Below the pieces are notes generated by a model. The model worked only from the letters and a program-made list of their open reading frames with translations, searched no databases and was not told the origin of the DNA. Positions 29,101-37,104 of a DNA stretch of 64,000 nucleotides are shown in pieces. Position 1 is the first letter of the stretch, and each line of letters begins with the position of its first letter. The position numbers and the translations under genes were made by a program. Source of the stretch: Hyphomicrobiales bacterium (GTDB lineage: Bacteria; Pseudomonadota; Alphaproteobacteria; Rhizobiales; Xanthobacteraceae); contig JAFKKH010000027.1 of assembly GCA_017305665.1 (NCBI GenBank), positions 34,527 through 98,526 of the forward strand, in the 5' to 3' direction.

Positions 29101-30018
29101 GCCGATCAGCCGCGCCATATATTCGGGGCTCTCGTCGTACTGTCCGAATTCGTTGGGCAGGCCGGCATTCGGATAGGCGCAGATCAGCGTATCGGCGACG
29201 CGGCCGATGTCGGCGATATGGGCGCGGAGATCCTCGGCGCCGAGTGCGCAGTTGAAGCCGACGGTGATCGGTTTGGCGTGACGGATCGAGTGCCAGAACG
29301 CTTCCGGCAACTGTCCCGACAGCAGGCGGCCGGACTTGTCGGTGATGGTGCCGGATACCATGACCGGAACGTCGATGCCGCGCTCCTCGCAAATCTCGGA
29401 GATCGCGTAGAGCGCCGCCTTGGCGTTCAGTGTGTCGAAGATGGTCTCCACCAGCAGCAGGTCCGCGCCGCCGTCGAGCAGGCCATTGATCTGCTCGCCA
29501 TAGGCCTTGCGCAGGTCGTCGAAAGTCACAGCGCGGTAGCCGGGATTGCCCACGTCGGGTGAGATCGAGGCCGTGCGATTGGTCGGGCCGATGGCACCGA
29601 CGACGAACCGCGGCTTGCCGTCTTCGGCGCTGACCCGTTCCGCCGCCGCGCGCGCGAGGCGCGCGCCGTCGCGGTTGAGTTCGTAGGCGAGGTCCGACAT
29701 GTCGTAGTCGGCCTGTGCGATCGCGGTCGACGAGAAGGTGTTGGTGGCGACGAGATCGGCGCCGGCACGCAGATAGGCGGCGTGGATGTCCTCGATCGCC
29801 TTCGGCTGGGTGAGGATCAGGAGATCGTTGTTGCCGCGCACGTCGCGGTGAAAATCCTTGAAGCGCTCGCCGCGGAAGGCGGCCTCGTCGAACTGCAGCG
29901 CCTGGATCATGGTGCCCATGGCACCGTCGAGCACGAGGATGCGCTCGTGGGCGAGGTCGCGGAGTTTTTGGGCGACGGGGTTCGAAGCTTTGGTCACGGT
30001 AATCACCTTTACAGTCAT
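26125..30018 (-). CDS. metH: cobalamin-dependent methionine synthase
   Basis: This 1297-residue cytoplasmic enzyme transfers the methyl group of 5-methyltetrahydrofolate to homocysteine. Residues about 20-340 are the homocysteine domain (DGAMGTMIQ; zinc Cys in FNCALGAED and [11 protein letters not shown]). About 365-640 is the pterin domain ([23 protein letters not shown]). About 660-905 is the cap and B12 domain, with the cobalt-ligand motif [11 protein letters not shown] near 770. About 920-1270 is the AdoMet activation domain ([15 protein letters not shown] near 1174). It is slightly longer than Escherichia coli MetH. It follows metF by 60 bases in the same direction, so folate methyl group supply and use are likely co-expressed. 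I see no cobalamin riboswitch in front of metF. Confidence 0.97.
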   Translation of the reverse strand: MTVKVITVTKASNPVAQKLRDLAHERILVLDGAMGTMIQALQFDEAAFRGERFKDFHRDVRGNNDLLILTQPKAIEDIHAAYLRAGADLVATNTFSSTAIAQADYDMSDLAYELNRDGARLARAAAERVSAEDGKPRFVVGAIGPTNRTASISPDVGNPGYRAVTFDDLRKAYGEQINGLLDGGADLLLVETIFDTLNAKAALYAISEICEERGIDVPVMVSGTITDKSGRLLSGQLPEAFWHSIRHAKPITVGFNCALGAEDLRAHIADIGRVADTLICAYPNAGLPNEFGQYDESPEYMARLIGEFAASGLVNVVGGCCGTTPDHIAAIAAAVAPHKPRVVPEIKPRLRLSGLEPFTLTSDIPFVNVGERTNVTGSARFRKLITAGDYAAALQVARDQVENGAQIIDVNMDEGLLDSEQAIVTFLNLVASEPDIARVPIMVDSSKFAVIEAGLKCIQGKPVVNSISLKEGEEKFTHEATIARRHGAAVVVMAFDEAGQADTFERKTQICKRAYDILVNQLDFPPEDIIFDPNIFAIATGLEEHNNYGVDFIEATRWIRQNLPHAHISGGVSNLSFSFRGNEPVREAMHSVFLYHAIKAGMDMGIVNAGQMIVYDDIDPELRQVCEDVVLNRDPGASERLLNLAEKFRGQEKQSKEQDLAWREWPVEKRLSHALVNGITEYIEEDTEAARQTVDRPLSVIEGPLMAGMNIVGDLFGDGKMFLPQVVKSARVMKQAVAYLMPFMEEEKKRNQAAGTNAGQRQSAGKIVMATVKGDVHDIGKNIVGIVLQCNNYEVIDLGVMVPAAKIIETAKAEKADIVGLSGLITPSLDEMGYFAAELERQGLKLPLLIGGATTSRVHTAVKIDPNYQSGPVVHVNDASRAVGVVASLLSPERRDTYASEVRTEYARISAAHFRAQQDKKRITLAAARANAVPVDWSSYRPTTPTFLGTKTFTNYPLEELVEIIDWTPFFQVWELTGRFPAILDDKVVGETARSLYDDARKMLDRIVKEKWFKASGVIGFWPANAVGDDVVVYSDETRTTPIATYHTLRQQLEKREGRHNAALSDFIAPKDTGIADYIGGFAVTAGLGEDEIAARFKNANDDYSSILVKALADRLAEAFAERMHQRVRKEFWGYAPDESLNSEQLIKEDYQGIRPAPGYPAQPDHTEKATLFRLLDATRATGVELTESFAMWPGSSVSGLYYSHPDSYYFGVGKIERDQVEDYAARKNMGVAEVERWLAPILNYIPGQAPAQSSATPARTATPMAANDASAEITNHPPGCQCAIHLQYRKSTARAG

Positions 30019-30078
30019 GACCCGGACATTCGTGCGAAGACGCGCTTCGCACTTTGGCCCGTTATGACAAAAATAGAC

Positions 30079-30996
30079 CTACGCAGCTTTCCGTGCGCTG
30101 CCCGGCCGGATGCCGAGCAGGTGGGAGATCGCGAACACGAGGTCGGCGCGGTTCATGGTGTAGAAGTGGAAGGTGTCGATGCCGCGCTTGGCAAGCTTCT
30201 GCACCTGTCCCGCGGCGACGGTCGCCGCCACGAGCTTCCGCGTCTCCGGATCGTCGTCGAGCCCCTCGAATTTCTCGGCCAGCCAGTCGGGCATGCTGGC
30301 GCCGGCGCGCTTGGCGAAGTTGCTGGCCTGCTTGAAGTTCTGCACCGGCAGGATGCCGGGCACGATCGGAATGGCGATGCCGCGTGCGCGGACGCGGTCG
30401 AGATAACGCAGGTAGAGATCGTTATCGAAGAAGAACTGGGTGATGGCGCGGGTCGCGCCGGCATCGACCTTGGCCTTCAGCATATCGATGTCGGCGTCGA
30501 ACCCCGTGCTTTCCGGATGGCGCTCGGGATACGCCGACACCGTCACCTCGATGTCGGGATGACGGCGCTTGATGGCGGCGACGAGGTCGACCGATGAGGT
30601 GTAGCCCTGCGGATGTGGCGCGTAGGTGTCGCCGATGCCGCCGGTGGGATCGCCGCGCAGTGCCACGATATGGCGGACGCCGACTTCGTGATAGCGCGCG
30701 ACCACGTCGTCCACGTCGGCTTTCGGGGCATCGACGCAGGTCAGGTGCGCGGCGGGCGTCAGGTCGGTTTCGCCGAGGATGCGGGTGATGGTCGTGTGGG
30801 TACGCTCGCGCGTCGATCCGCCGGCGCCGTAGGTGACGGAAACGAAGTTGGGCGCGAGCGGCGCAAGGCGAGTAATGGTGTCCCAGAGATTGCGCTCCAT
30901 CTCCTCAGTCTTCGGTGGAAAGAATTCGAAGGAGATCGCGGGGCGCTGATGCACGGCATGGCCGTTGTGCGCTCGAGATGAAATGTCAGATGTCAC
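30079..30996 (-). CDS. metF: 5,10-methylenetetrahydrofolate reductase
   Basis: This 305-residue flavoprotein reduces methylenetetrahydrofolate to the 5-methyl form used by MetH. The start is GTG 30994-30996, with GGAG 8 bases upstream. Family motifs are ISFEFFPPKTEEMERNLW near residue 22 (catalytic Glu in SFEFFPPK), FVSVTYGAGGSTRERT near 52, HIVALRGDPTGG near 114, and ITQFFFDNDLYLRYLDRVRA near 187. The C-terminal GIDTFHFYTMNRADL is complete. It is the promoter-proximal gene of a metF-metH unit. Upstream lies a 380-base gap with an unusual AT-rich, box-containing stretch (31114-31291). Confidence 0.96.
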   Translation of the reverse strand: MTSDISSRAHNGHAVHQRPAISFEFFPPKTEEMERNLWDTITRLAPLAPNFVSVTYGAGGSTRERTHTTITRILGETDLTPAAHLTCVDAPKADVDDVVARYHEVGVRHIVALRGDPTGGIGDTYAPHPQGYTSSVDLVAAIKRRHPDIEVTVSAYPERHPESTGFDADIDMLKAKVDAGATRAITQFFFDNDLYLRYLDRVRARGIAIPIVPGILPVQNFKQASNFAKRAGASMPDWLAEKFEGLDDDPETRKLVAATVAAGQVQKLAKRGIDTFHFYTMNRADLVFAISHLLGIRPGSARKAA

Positions 30997-31113
30997 GCGT
31001 CGAACTCCACTGATGGGCCTTGTACGGCCACTCCGATCGCCGGCTTTGTTGAGCGCCTGACGCTCACGCCGCGGCTAGGAGGCCCGAAAATAAGCCAATG
31101 TCCCCGAGCAAAA

Positions 31114-31291
31114 CAGCCCATCTATGGTGGATTTGATATGGGAAATTGCCCACTTACATATAAACAGTCGGCGATACCTGCGCCTGATTTATATCAGGTG
31201 GGCTATGGTAATATTTATATATCAAATACTTAGTTGCTAGTTTGGGTGGGATATATTGATACTAATCGTTATTTTTAAGGCGATAGCCCAC
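31114..31291. promoter_or_regulatory. AT-rich control-like region with repeated TGGGC boxes between metF and the LLM oxidoreductase
   Basis: Within the 383-base gap between divergent genes (30997-31379), this stretch is much richer in A+T than its surroundings. It carries repeated related boxes. 31187-31206 reads TTTATAT-N3-GTGGGCTAT on the + strand; 31145-31165 reads TTTATAT-N4-GTGGGCAAT on the minus strand. Shorter boxes lie at 31114-31127 (AGCCCATC), 31241-31254 (GGTGGGATAT) and 31283-31291 (ATAGCCCAC). A small hairpin, CCTGAT-TTAT-ATCAGG (31184-31199), overlaps one box. The arrangement suggests repeated binding of one regulator. I cannot name it, nor say which gene it controls. Confidence 0.45.
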
Positions 31292-31379
31292 TACAATTCC
31301 AGCGGCGGCCGTCGGATAGTGGTGCAGATCTGCGGGATCCGGTCTTGGTCTCCGTTGGGAACAAGGACTAGCCTAGGGG

Positions 31380-32396
31380 ATGCCCCCGCTTTCGGTTCTC
31401 GATCTTTCCGTTGTCACCACCGGCACGCCGCCCGCCAAGGCCCTGCGCAACAGCATCGATCTCGCGCAGCACGTCGACCGGCTCGGCTACGTCAGGTACT
31501 GGCTGGCCGAGCATCACAATCTGGCGTCGGTGGCGAGTCCCGTACCGGCGATCATGATCGGCCAGATCGCGGCGGCGACGCAGCGCATCCGGGTCGGCTC
31601 GGGCGGCGTGATGCTACCGAACCACGCGCCGCTGGTGGTCGCCGAGCAATTCAAGATGCTGGAGGCGCTGTTTTCCGGCCGCATCGATCTCGGTCTCGGC
31701 CGCGCGCCCGGCACCGATGGTGCCACGGCCTATGCGCTGCGCAGCCGGCTCGATCGCCGTGAGGGCGACGACTTCCTGGAACGGCTGCACGAATTGACGT
31801 TGTGGGAGACCCGCGAGTTTCCGAACGGGCATCCCTACCACAACGTGGTGGCGATGCCGGACGACACGCCGCTGCCGCCGATCTGGCTGCTCGGGTCGAG
31901 TGACTACAGCGCGGAGCTGTCCGCTCAGGTCGGCATGGGCTTTGCGTTCGCGCACCACTTTGCCTCGCACGACGCGGTCGACGCGATGACGAATTATCGC
32001 AATCGCTTCAAGCCGTCGCGCTGGCGCAACGCACCGCACGCGATTCTTGCGGTCGCCGCGATCGTTGCCGACACCGATGAGGAGGCCGAGAAGCTCGCGT
32101 CGTCCGCCGATCTCAACCGCCTGCGGCGCGATCGCGGCCAGTATGCGCCGTTGCCGAGTGTCGAGGAGGCGCTGGCTTATCCCTATAGCGAGAGCGAGCG
32201 GGCCTCGGTGGCGCGCAACCGGTCGCGATTGTTCGTGGGATCGCCGGCGACGGTGATACAGAAATTGTCGCCGCTGTTCGAGGCGAGCAAGCCTGACGAG
32301 GTAATGGTCGTTACCGCGATCTACGACCACGGCGCTCGCAAGAGATCCTACGATCTGTTGGCGGAGGCGTTTCAGCTTGGCAAGGCTGCGGCATGA
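31380..32396 (+). CDS. LLM-class flavin-dependent oxidoreductase (luciferase-like, MsnO8 type)
   Basis: This 338-residue protein of the bacterial luciferase-like fold begins [44 protein letters not shown] is near residue 40, [24 protein letters not shown] near 70, and [14 protein letters not shown] near 100; these segments form the flavin and active-site face in the family. Such enzymes use reduced flavin to oxidise small molecules; the substrate is unknown. An AAGGA sequence about 13 bases before ATG 31380 is the likely ribosome site. It stands alone between the AT-rich metF upstream region and a repeat element. Confidence 0.85.
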   Translation: MPPLSVLDLSVVTTGTPPAKALRNSIDLAQHVDRLGYVRYWLAEHHNLASVASPVPAIMIGQIAAATQRIRVGSGGVMLPNHAPLVVAEQFKMLEALFSGRIDLGLGRAPGTDGATAYALRSRLDRREGDDFLERLHELTLWETREFPNGHPYHNVVAMPDDTPLPPIWLLGSSDYSAELSAQVGMGFAFAHHFASHDAVDAMTNYRNRFKPSRWRNAPHAILAVAAIVADTDEEAEKLASSADLNRLRRDRGQYAPLPSVEEALAYPYSESERASVARNRSRLFVGSPATVIQKLSPLFEASKPDEVMVVTAIYDHGARKRSYDLLAEAFQLGKAAA

Positions 32397-32407
32397 CTTG
32401 AGTCGAT

Positions 32408-32532
32408 CGTCATCCCCGATGCGCAATTGCGCATCTGGAGGTGCGAGCGAAGCGAGCCTCGAAGGATAGCGTCGGTCCACACAACCATCCTTCGAGACGC
32501 CGCGCCAAAAAGCGCGGCTCTTCAGGATGACG
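32408..32532. repeat. third family of palindromic intergenic repeat (CGTCATCC type)
   Basis: Inverted ends CGTCATCC and GGATGACG bound a 125-base mosaic. It contains the perfect palindrome GATGCGCAATTGCGCATC, the clover-like arm GAGCGAAGCGAGCCTC, the pair CTCGAAGGAT / ATCCTTCGAG, and GCCGCGC-CAAAAA-GCGCGGC. It fills the convergent gap between the luciferase-like gene and pheA and could also act as a bidirectional terminator. Confidence 0.8.
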
Positions 32533-32558
32533 CCCAGCCTGAAGCGCGAACGGACGTA

Positions 32559-33419
32559 TCAGCCCGCCGCTTCCTTGAAGGTCTCGCGGAACGGGTGGCC
32601 GGGATAGACGCCGACGATGCGGAATTCCTTGGAGAAGAATTTCAGCTCCTCCAGCGCGAAAGCGAGGCCGCGATCGTCCGGGTGGCCCTCGACGTCGGCA
32701 TAGAATTGCGTTGCGAAGAAGTTGCCGTCGACCATGTAGCTTTCGAGCTTGGTCATGTTGACGCCGTTGGTGGCGAAGCCGCCCATGGCCTTGTAGAGCG
32801 CGGCCGGCAGGTTGCGCACGCGGAAGACGAAGCTTGTGACCAGCGGCCCCGACCCCTGTTTCGCCCAACTCGCTTCGCGTGCCAGCACCACGAAACGCGT
32901 TGTGTTGTGGGACTCGTCCTCGACGTCTTCGGCCAGGATATCGAGATTGTAGATATCGGCGGCGAGGCGCGAGGCGATCGACGCGCAGCTCTTGTCGCCG
33001 CGCTCCGCAACGATGCGGGCCGAGCCTGCGGTATCTCCGGCCACGATCGGCCGGATGCCGAGCTTGCGGATGATCCGGCGGCATTGGCCGAGCGCGTGAA
33101 CATGGCTCTCCACCGTCTTGATGCCAGCCAGCGTCGCGCCGCGCGGCGCCATCAGCTGGTGGTGAACGGGAAGGAAGTGTTCGCCGACGATGAACAGGCC
33201 CGATTGCGGCAGCAGATGATGAATGTCAGCGACGCGGCCCGCCACCGAATTCTCGATCGGGATCATGCCGAGATCGGCTTCGCCCGACGAGATCGCAGCC
33301 AGCGCGTCCTCGAAGGTGGCGCACGGCATCGGCTCGGCGTCGGGATAGGCTTCGGCGACGGCGATATGGGAGTTCGCGCCGGGCTCGCCCTGGAATGCGA
33401 TCTTCATGGTCTTGGTCAT
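32559..33419 (-). CDS. pheA: prephenate dehydratase (monofunctional, with ACT domain)
   Basis: This 286-residue enzyme converts prephenate to phenylpyruvate in phenylalanine synthesis. The catalytic PDT domain spans about 5-185, with FQGEPGANSHIA, IPIENSVAGRVADIHHLL near 55, HPVHHQLM-like FLPVHHQL, and the conserved ESHNTTRFVVLAR near 173, whose TTRF contains the catalytic Thr. The ACT domain, about 195-275, has NLPAALYKAMGGFATNGVNM and LESYM, the phenylalanine-binding feedback region. There is no chorismate mutase domain. It starts 8 bases after the kdsB stop, forming a kdsB-pheA pair seen in many alphaproteobacteria. Confidence 0.95.
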   Translation of the reverse strand: MTKTMKIAFQGEPGANSHIAVAEAYPDAEPMPCATFEDALAAISSGEADLGMIPIENSVAGRVADIHHLLPQSGLFIVGEHFLPVHHQLMAPRGATLAGIKTVESHVHALGQCRRIIRKLGIRPIVAGDTAGSARIVAERGDKSCASIASRLAADIYNLDILAEDVEDESHNTTRFVVLAREASWAKQGSGPLVTSFVFRVRNLPAALYKAMGGFATNGVNMTKLESYMVDGNFFATQFYADVEGHPDDRGLAFALEELKFFSKEFRIVGVYPGHPFRETFKEAAG

Positions 33420-33427
33420 CAGGTCTT

Positions 33428-34189
33428 CTATCTGCCGGTGGGGCTTTGGTGGGGCGCAGCCAGGACGCGGCGCGCGGTTTCGAGGTCGGCCGGGGTATCG
33501 ACGCCCCGCGGCACCGTGTCCACGATCATGATGTCGATCCGCATGCCGGCTTCCAGCGCGCGCAACTGCTCGAGCTTCTCCTGCTGCTCGAGCGGCGAGG
33601 GCGGCAGCGCGACGAAGCGTTGCAGGGCTTTGCGGCGGTAGGCGTAAAGCCCGATGTGATGGTAGCGCGGACCGTCGCCATGGGGGGCGGTGGCACGGGT
33701 GAAATAGAGCGCACGCAGCCGGCGTGCGGCGACCGGCGACCCCACAGCTTTCACCACGTTCGGATTGGTGGCTTCCTCGTCGGTGTGGATTTCGGCGGCC
33801 AGCGTCGCGAGATCGACCGCGGGATCGGCGAGAGGCTCGAGCACGGCACGGATGTTGTCCGGATGGATGGTCGGGAAGTCGCCCTGCAGGTTGACGATGG
33901 TCTCGACGCGGCCGTCCGGATCGAGCCTGCCGAGCGCCTCGAACACGCGGTCGGAGCCCGACGGATGATCGGGGCGCGTCATGATGGCTTCGCCGCCATG
34001 GGCGGTCACGGCGGCCGCGATCTCGGGGGTATCGGTGGCCACCGCGACGCGGCCGATTCCGGCGGCCTCGGCCCGCCGCAGCACATGCACGATCATCGGC
34101 AAACCGCCGATATCCAGCATCGGCTTCCCGGGCAGGCGGGTCGCAGCCATACGGGCTGGAATCAGCACCAAAGTGCGGGTTTCGGTCAT
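33428..34189 (-). CDS. kdsB: 3-deoxy-manno-octulosonate cytidylyltransferase (CMP-KDO synthetase)
   Basis: This 253-residue cytoplasmic enzyme activates KDO with CTP for lipopolysaccharide core synthesis. The nucleotide loop [18 protein letters not shown] is near residue 7. [19 protein letters not shown] is near 49, [17 protein letters not shown] near 75, and [15 protein letters not shown] with the metal-binding Asp near 99. [11 protein letters not shown] and [15 protein letters not shown] follow. Length and motifs are standard. It is the promoter-proximal gene before pheA and diverges from cycM across a 210-base gap. Confidence 0.95.
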   Translation of the reverse strand: MTETRTLVLIPARMAATRLPGKPMLDIGGLPMIVHVLRRAEAAGIGRVAVATDTPEIAAAVTAHGGEAIMTRPDHPSGSDRVFEALGRLDPDGRVETIVNLQGDFPTIHPDNIRAVLEPLADPAVDLATLAAEIHTDEEATNPNVVKAVGSPVAARRLRALYFTRATAPHGDGPRYHHIGLYAYRRKALQRFVALPPSPLEQQEKLEQLRALEAGMRIDIMIVDTVPRGVDTPADLETARRVLAAPHQSPTGR

Positions 34190-34399
34190 CGGTCGGGCAG
34201 TCCGCGGGCAGGCGAAAACGGTCGGGAATTGGCGGGGTTTTTCAAGGGCCGGCGCGTTTATACGGGTTGCCAGAGCGTGGGCAAACCGTTATCTCATCGC
34301 CGTTGCCTAACTCGTTCCCGACGAGTGATTCCGGCGGCATTCCGTGGCCGTTTCAGCCGGCCTTATAGTCGACTTCCAAGGCCTGGAGCCTGATCCAAA

Positions 34400-34951
34400 A
34401 TGGACTCCTTCGAACTCAATAAAATTCTCGGTGCGATTCTGGGCACTTGCCTTGTTGTTCTGGTGACGAATTTTACTGCCCAGGCGGTCTTCGCGCCGGT
34501 CAAGCCCGCCAAGCCGGGTTTCGAAGTGGCGGTCAAGGAAGAGACCGGCGGCGGCAAGGAAGCGGCCAAGCCTGCTGAGCAAGTGCCGATCGAGAAGCTC
34601 TTGCAGACCGCGTCGGCGGACAAGGGCGCGACGGCCGCGAAGAAGTGCGCAGCCTGCCATACCTTCGAGAAGGGTGGTCCGAACCGCGTGGGTCCGAACC
34701 TCTACGGCATCGTCGGCGAGCCGCGCGGTCAGGGCCGCGGCGGATTTAACTTCTCGGCGGCGATGAAGGCCAAGGGCGGCACCTGGACCTTCGACGAGCT
34801 GAACAAATTCCTCACCAGCCCGAAGGGCTACATTCCCGGTACGGCGATGGGCTTCGCAGGCCTGCCGAAGGATAGCGAGCGCGCCGACGTCATCGCCTAT
34901 CTGAACAAGAATTCGGACAAGCCGGAGCCGCTGCCGACCGCCTCGAAGTAA
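34400..34951 (+). CDS. cycM: membrane-anchored cytochrome c (CycM type)
   Basis: This 183-residue class I cytochrome c has an uncleaved N-terminal anchor (ILGAILGTCLVVLVTNFTAQAVF, about residues 10-32). A charged linker to about 65 is followed by a heme domain. The heme motif CAACH is at residues 83-87 and the probable distal Met ligand is in TAMGFAGLPK near 153. In Bradyrhizobium CycM carries electrons from the bc1 complex to the aa3 oxidase. A terminator hairpin immediately follows, so it is probably monocistronic. Confidence 0.92.
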   Translation: MDSFELNKILGAILGTCLVVLVTNFTAQAVFAPVKPAKPGFEVAVKEETGGGKEAAKPAEQVPIEKLLQTASADKGATAAKKCAACHTFEKGGPNRVGPNLYGIVGEPRGQGRGGFNFSAAMKAKGGTWTFDELNKFLTSPKGYIPGTAMGFAGLPKDSERADVIAYLNKNSDKPEPLPTASK

Positions 34952-34981
34952 GGCAACGGCATACGTCTTTGGAATGAGATC

Positions 34982-35008
34982 AACGGCCAGGATTTTCCTG
35001 GCCGTTTT
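34982..35008 (+). terminator. rho-independent terminator of cycM
   Basis: The stem AACGGCCAGG / CCTGGCCGTT (34982-34991 with 34997-35006) has loop ATTTT and trailing Ts. It lies 31 bases after the cycM stop. Confidence 0.85.
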
Positions 35009-35188
35009 CATATGCCCGTGACCTTTTGCCCATGACCTGACGAACTGCGTGTTGCCGGGGCGTTTCGCCGCACAAGTGCGGGAGGTGGGGTGGTATCGCC
35101 CCGAAAAACCGACATAATCGGCCGAAACATTGCGTCGTGCTGCGCCGTTAGCCCCTCACTCAGTCCGACACTTCCGCAGGAACCCGAT

Positions 35189-37090
35189 TTGGCCTTTACC
35201 CGACGACGCCTTCTTCACAGCGGAGCCCTGATCGCGGCGACGCCCGCCATCAAGATCCTGACCGGCGCTTCATCCTTTGAAGCGGCCTATGCCGCGACGA
35301 CGTCCGCCGATCTCAAATGGCGGCACGGGCTGTCGCTGTTCAACGACGTGAAATATCCGGAAGGCTTCAAGAAGTTCGACTACGTCAATCCGGAGGCGCC
35401 CAAGGGCGGCACCGTGCGGCAGATCGCGCTCGGCACCTTCGACAATTTCAACCCCGTGGTGGCGGGGGTAAAGGGCTCGATCGCGGGGGCCGTCGGCTTC
35501 ATCTATGAGTCATTGACGACTCCATCGCTCGACGAGGTGTCCACGGAATACGGCGCGCTGGCTGAAGCCGTCAGCTATCCCGACGATTATTCCTTCGTGG
35601 TCTACCGGCTGCGCAAGGAAGCCAAGTGGCACGACGGCAAGCCGGTGACGCCGGACGACGTGATCTTTTCGCTTGAGTCGTTCACAAAGCATCACCCGCA
35701 CTACAGGGCCTACTATCGCCATGTGGTGAAGGCCGAGAAGACCGGCGACCGCGACATAACCTTCACCTTCGATGCGCCGGGAAACCGGGAGCTGCCGCAG
35801 ATCGTCGGGCAGTTGTTGGTGCTCCCCAAACATTGGTGGGAAGGCACCGACGCCAAGGGCGCCAAACGCGACATCTCGGCGACGACGCTGGAGCCGCCGC
35901 TCGGCAGTGCCGCTTACAAGATCAAGAGCTTCGAGGCGGCGCGATTCGTCGCGCTGGAGCGGGTCAAGGACTACTGGGGTCTCGATCGCAATTTCAACGT
36001 CGGTCGCAATAACTTCGACGAGCTGCGCTACGAATATTTCCGCGACAGCACCGTCGCGCTCGAAGCCTTCAAGGGCGATCAGGTCGACTGGCGCACCGAA
36101 AACATCGCCAAGAACTGGGCGACCGCCTACGACTTCCCCGCGGTGAAGGAAGGCCGGGTGGTCCTGGAGGAATTTCCCAACCGCAGTTCGGGCGTGATGC
36201 AGGCCTTTGCTCTCAACATCCGCCGCGACAAGTTCAAGGATGTCCGGGTGCGGCGGGCGCTGAACTTCGCGTTCGATTTCGAGACGATGAACCAGCAACT
36301 GTTCTTCGGGCAATACAAGCGGATCGCGAGCTACTTCGAAGGCACCGAACTCGCCTCGAGCGGATTGCCCGAAGGCAAGGAGCTTGAAATCCTCGAAACG
36401 GTGCGCGCCGAAGTCCCGGCCGAGGTCTTCACCACGCCCTACAGCAATCCGGTCGGCGGCAGCCAGGACGCGGTTCGCCGCAACCTGCGCGAAGGCATGA
36501 AGCTGCTGAAGGAAGCGGGTTACGAGGTTCGCGGCGGCAAGCAGGTGGATAGCAAGTCCGGCGCGCCGTTCGAGGTCGAGTTGTTGTCGGAGGATCCGAG
36601 CTTCGAGCGCGTGCTGCTGTCCTACAAGCCGTCGCTGGAACGCATGGGCCTTACCGTGAGCACCCGGACCATCGATCCGACGCAATACGAGAACCGTTTG
36701 CGGAACTGGGATTTCGATGTGGTCGTCGCAAGCTGGGGCGAGTCGCTGTCGCCCGGCAACGAGCAGCGTGAGTACTGGGGCTCCCACGCCGCCGATATGC
36801 CCGGTTCGCGTAACGTGGTCGGGATCAAGAATGCCGCGGTCGACAAGCTGATCGAGCGCGTGATCTTCACCAAGGACCGTGCCGATCTCGTCGCCGCGAC
36901 CAAGGCGCTCGACCGGGTTTTGCTCTGGCATAACTACGTCGTGCCGCAATGGACCTATTCGAAGGTGCGCACGGCGCGATGGGATCGCTTCGGCCGTCCG
37001 GCCGAGATGCCGAAATACGGCCTGTCGGCGTTTCCCGCGCTGTGGTGGTACGACGCCGACAAGGCGGCCAAGGTCGGCAAGCGATCTTGA
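35189..37090 (+). CDS. peptide/oligopeptide ABC binding protein (YejA-like), first copy
   Basis: This is a SBP_bac_5-family periplasmic protein of about 633 residues. I prefer the TTG at 35189 (AFTRRRLLHSGALIAATPAI), because the twin-arginine signal then stands at the N-terminus and AGGAA lies 8 bases upstream. An in-frame GTG at 35090 behind GGGAGG would add 33 residues and cannot be excluded. The mature protein shows WRHGLSLFNDVKYPEGFKKF, NPEAPKGGTVRQ and VYRLRKEAKWHDGKPVTPDDV, typical of YejA. It lies 14 bases before a second YejA-like gene in a yej operon. The ligand is probably a peptide, as for Escherichia coli YejABEF. Confidence 0.88.
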   Translation: MAFTRRRLLHSGALIAATPAIKILTGASSFEAAYAATTSADLKWRHGLSLFNDVKYPEGFKKFDYVNPEAPKGGTVRQIALGTFDNFNPVVAGVKGSIAGAVGFIYESLTTPSLDEVSTEYGALAEAVSYPDDYSFVVYRLRKEAKWHDGKPVTPDDVIFSLESFTKHHPHYRAYYRHVVKAEKTGDRDITFTFDAPGNRELPQIVGQLLVLPKHWWEGTDAKGAKRDISATTLEPPLGSAAYKIKSFEAARFVALERVKDYWGLDRNFNVGRNNFDELRYEYFRDSTVALEAFKGDQVDWRTENIAKNWATAYDFPAVKEGRVVLEEFPNRSSGVMQAFALNIRRDKFKDVRVRRALNFAFDFETMNQQLFFGQYKRIASYFEGTELASSGLPEGKELEILETVRAEVPAEVFTTPYSNPVGGSQDAVRRNLREGMKLLKEAGYEVRGGKQVDSKSGAPFEVELLSEDPSFERVLLSYKPSLERMGLTVSTRTIDPTQYENRLRNWDFDVVVASWGESLSPGNEQREYWGSHAADMPGSRNVVGIKNAAVDKLIERVIFTKDRADLVAATKALDRVLLWHNYVVPQWTYSKVRTARWDRFGRPAEMPKYGLSAFPALWWYDADKAAKVGKRS

Positions 37091-37104
37091 GGAGTTTTGT
37101 GCGG

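Noticed and set aside
26098-29562. Rightward open frames (331, 204 and 443 codons) opposite metH
   Set aside because: They are shadows of an intact 1297-residue methionine synthase and have no conserved features.
30997-31379. Possible SAM, SAH or cobalamin riboswitch upstream of metF
   Set aside because: I could not find the conserved cores of these classes on the minus strand; only generic hairpins and the TGGGC boxes are visible. A covariance-model search would settle it.
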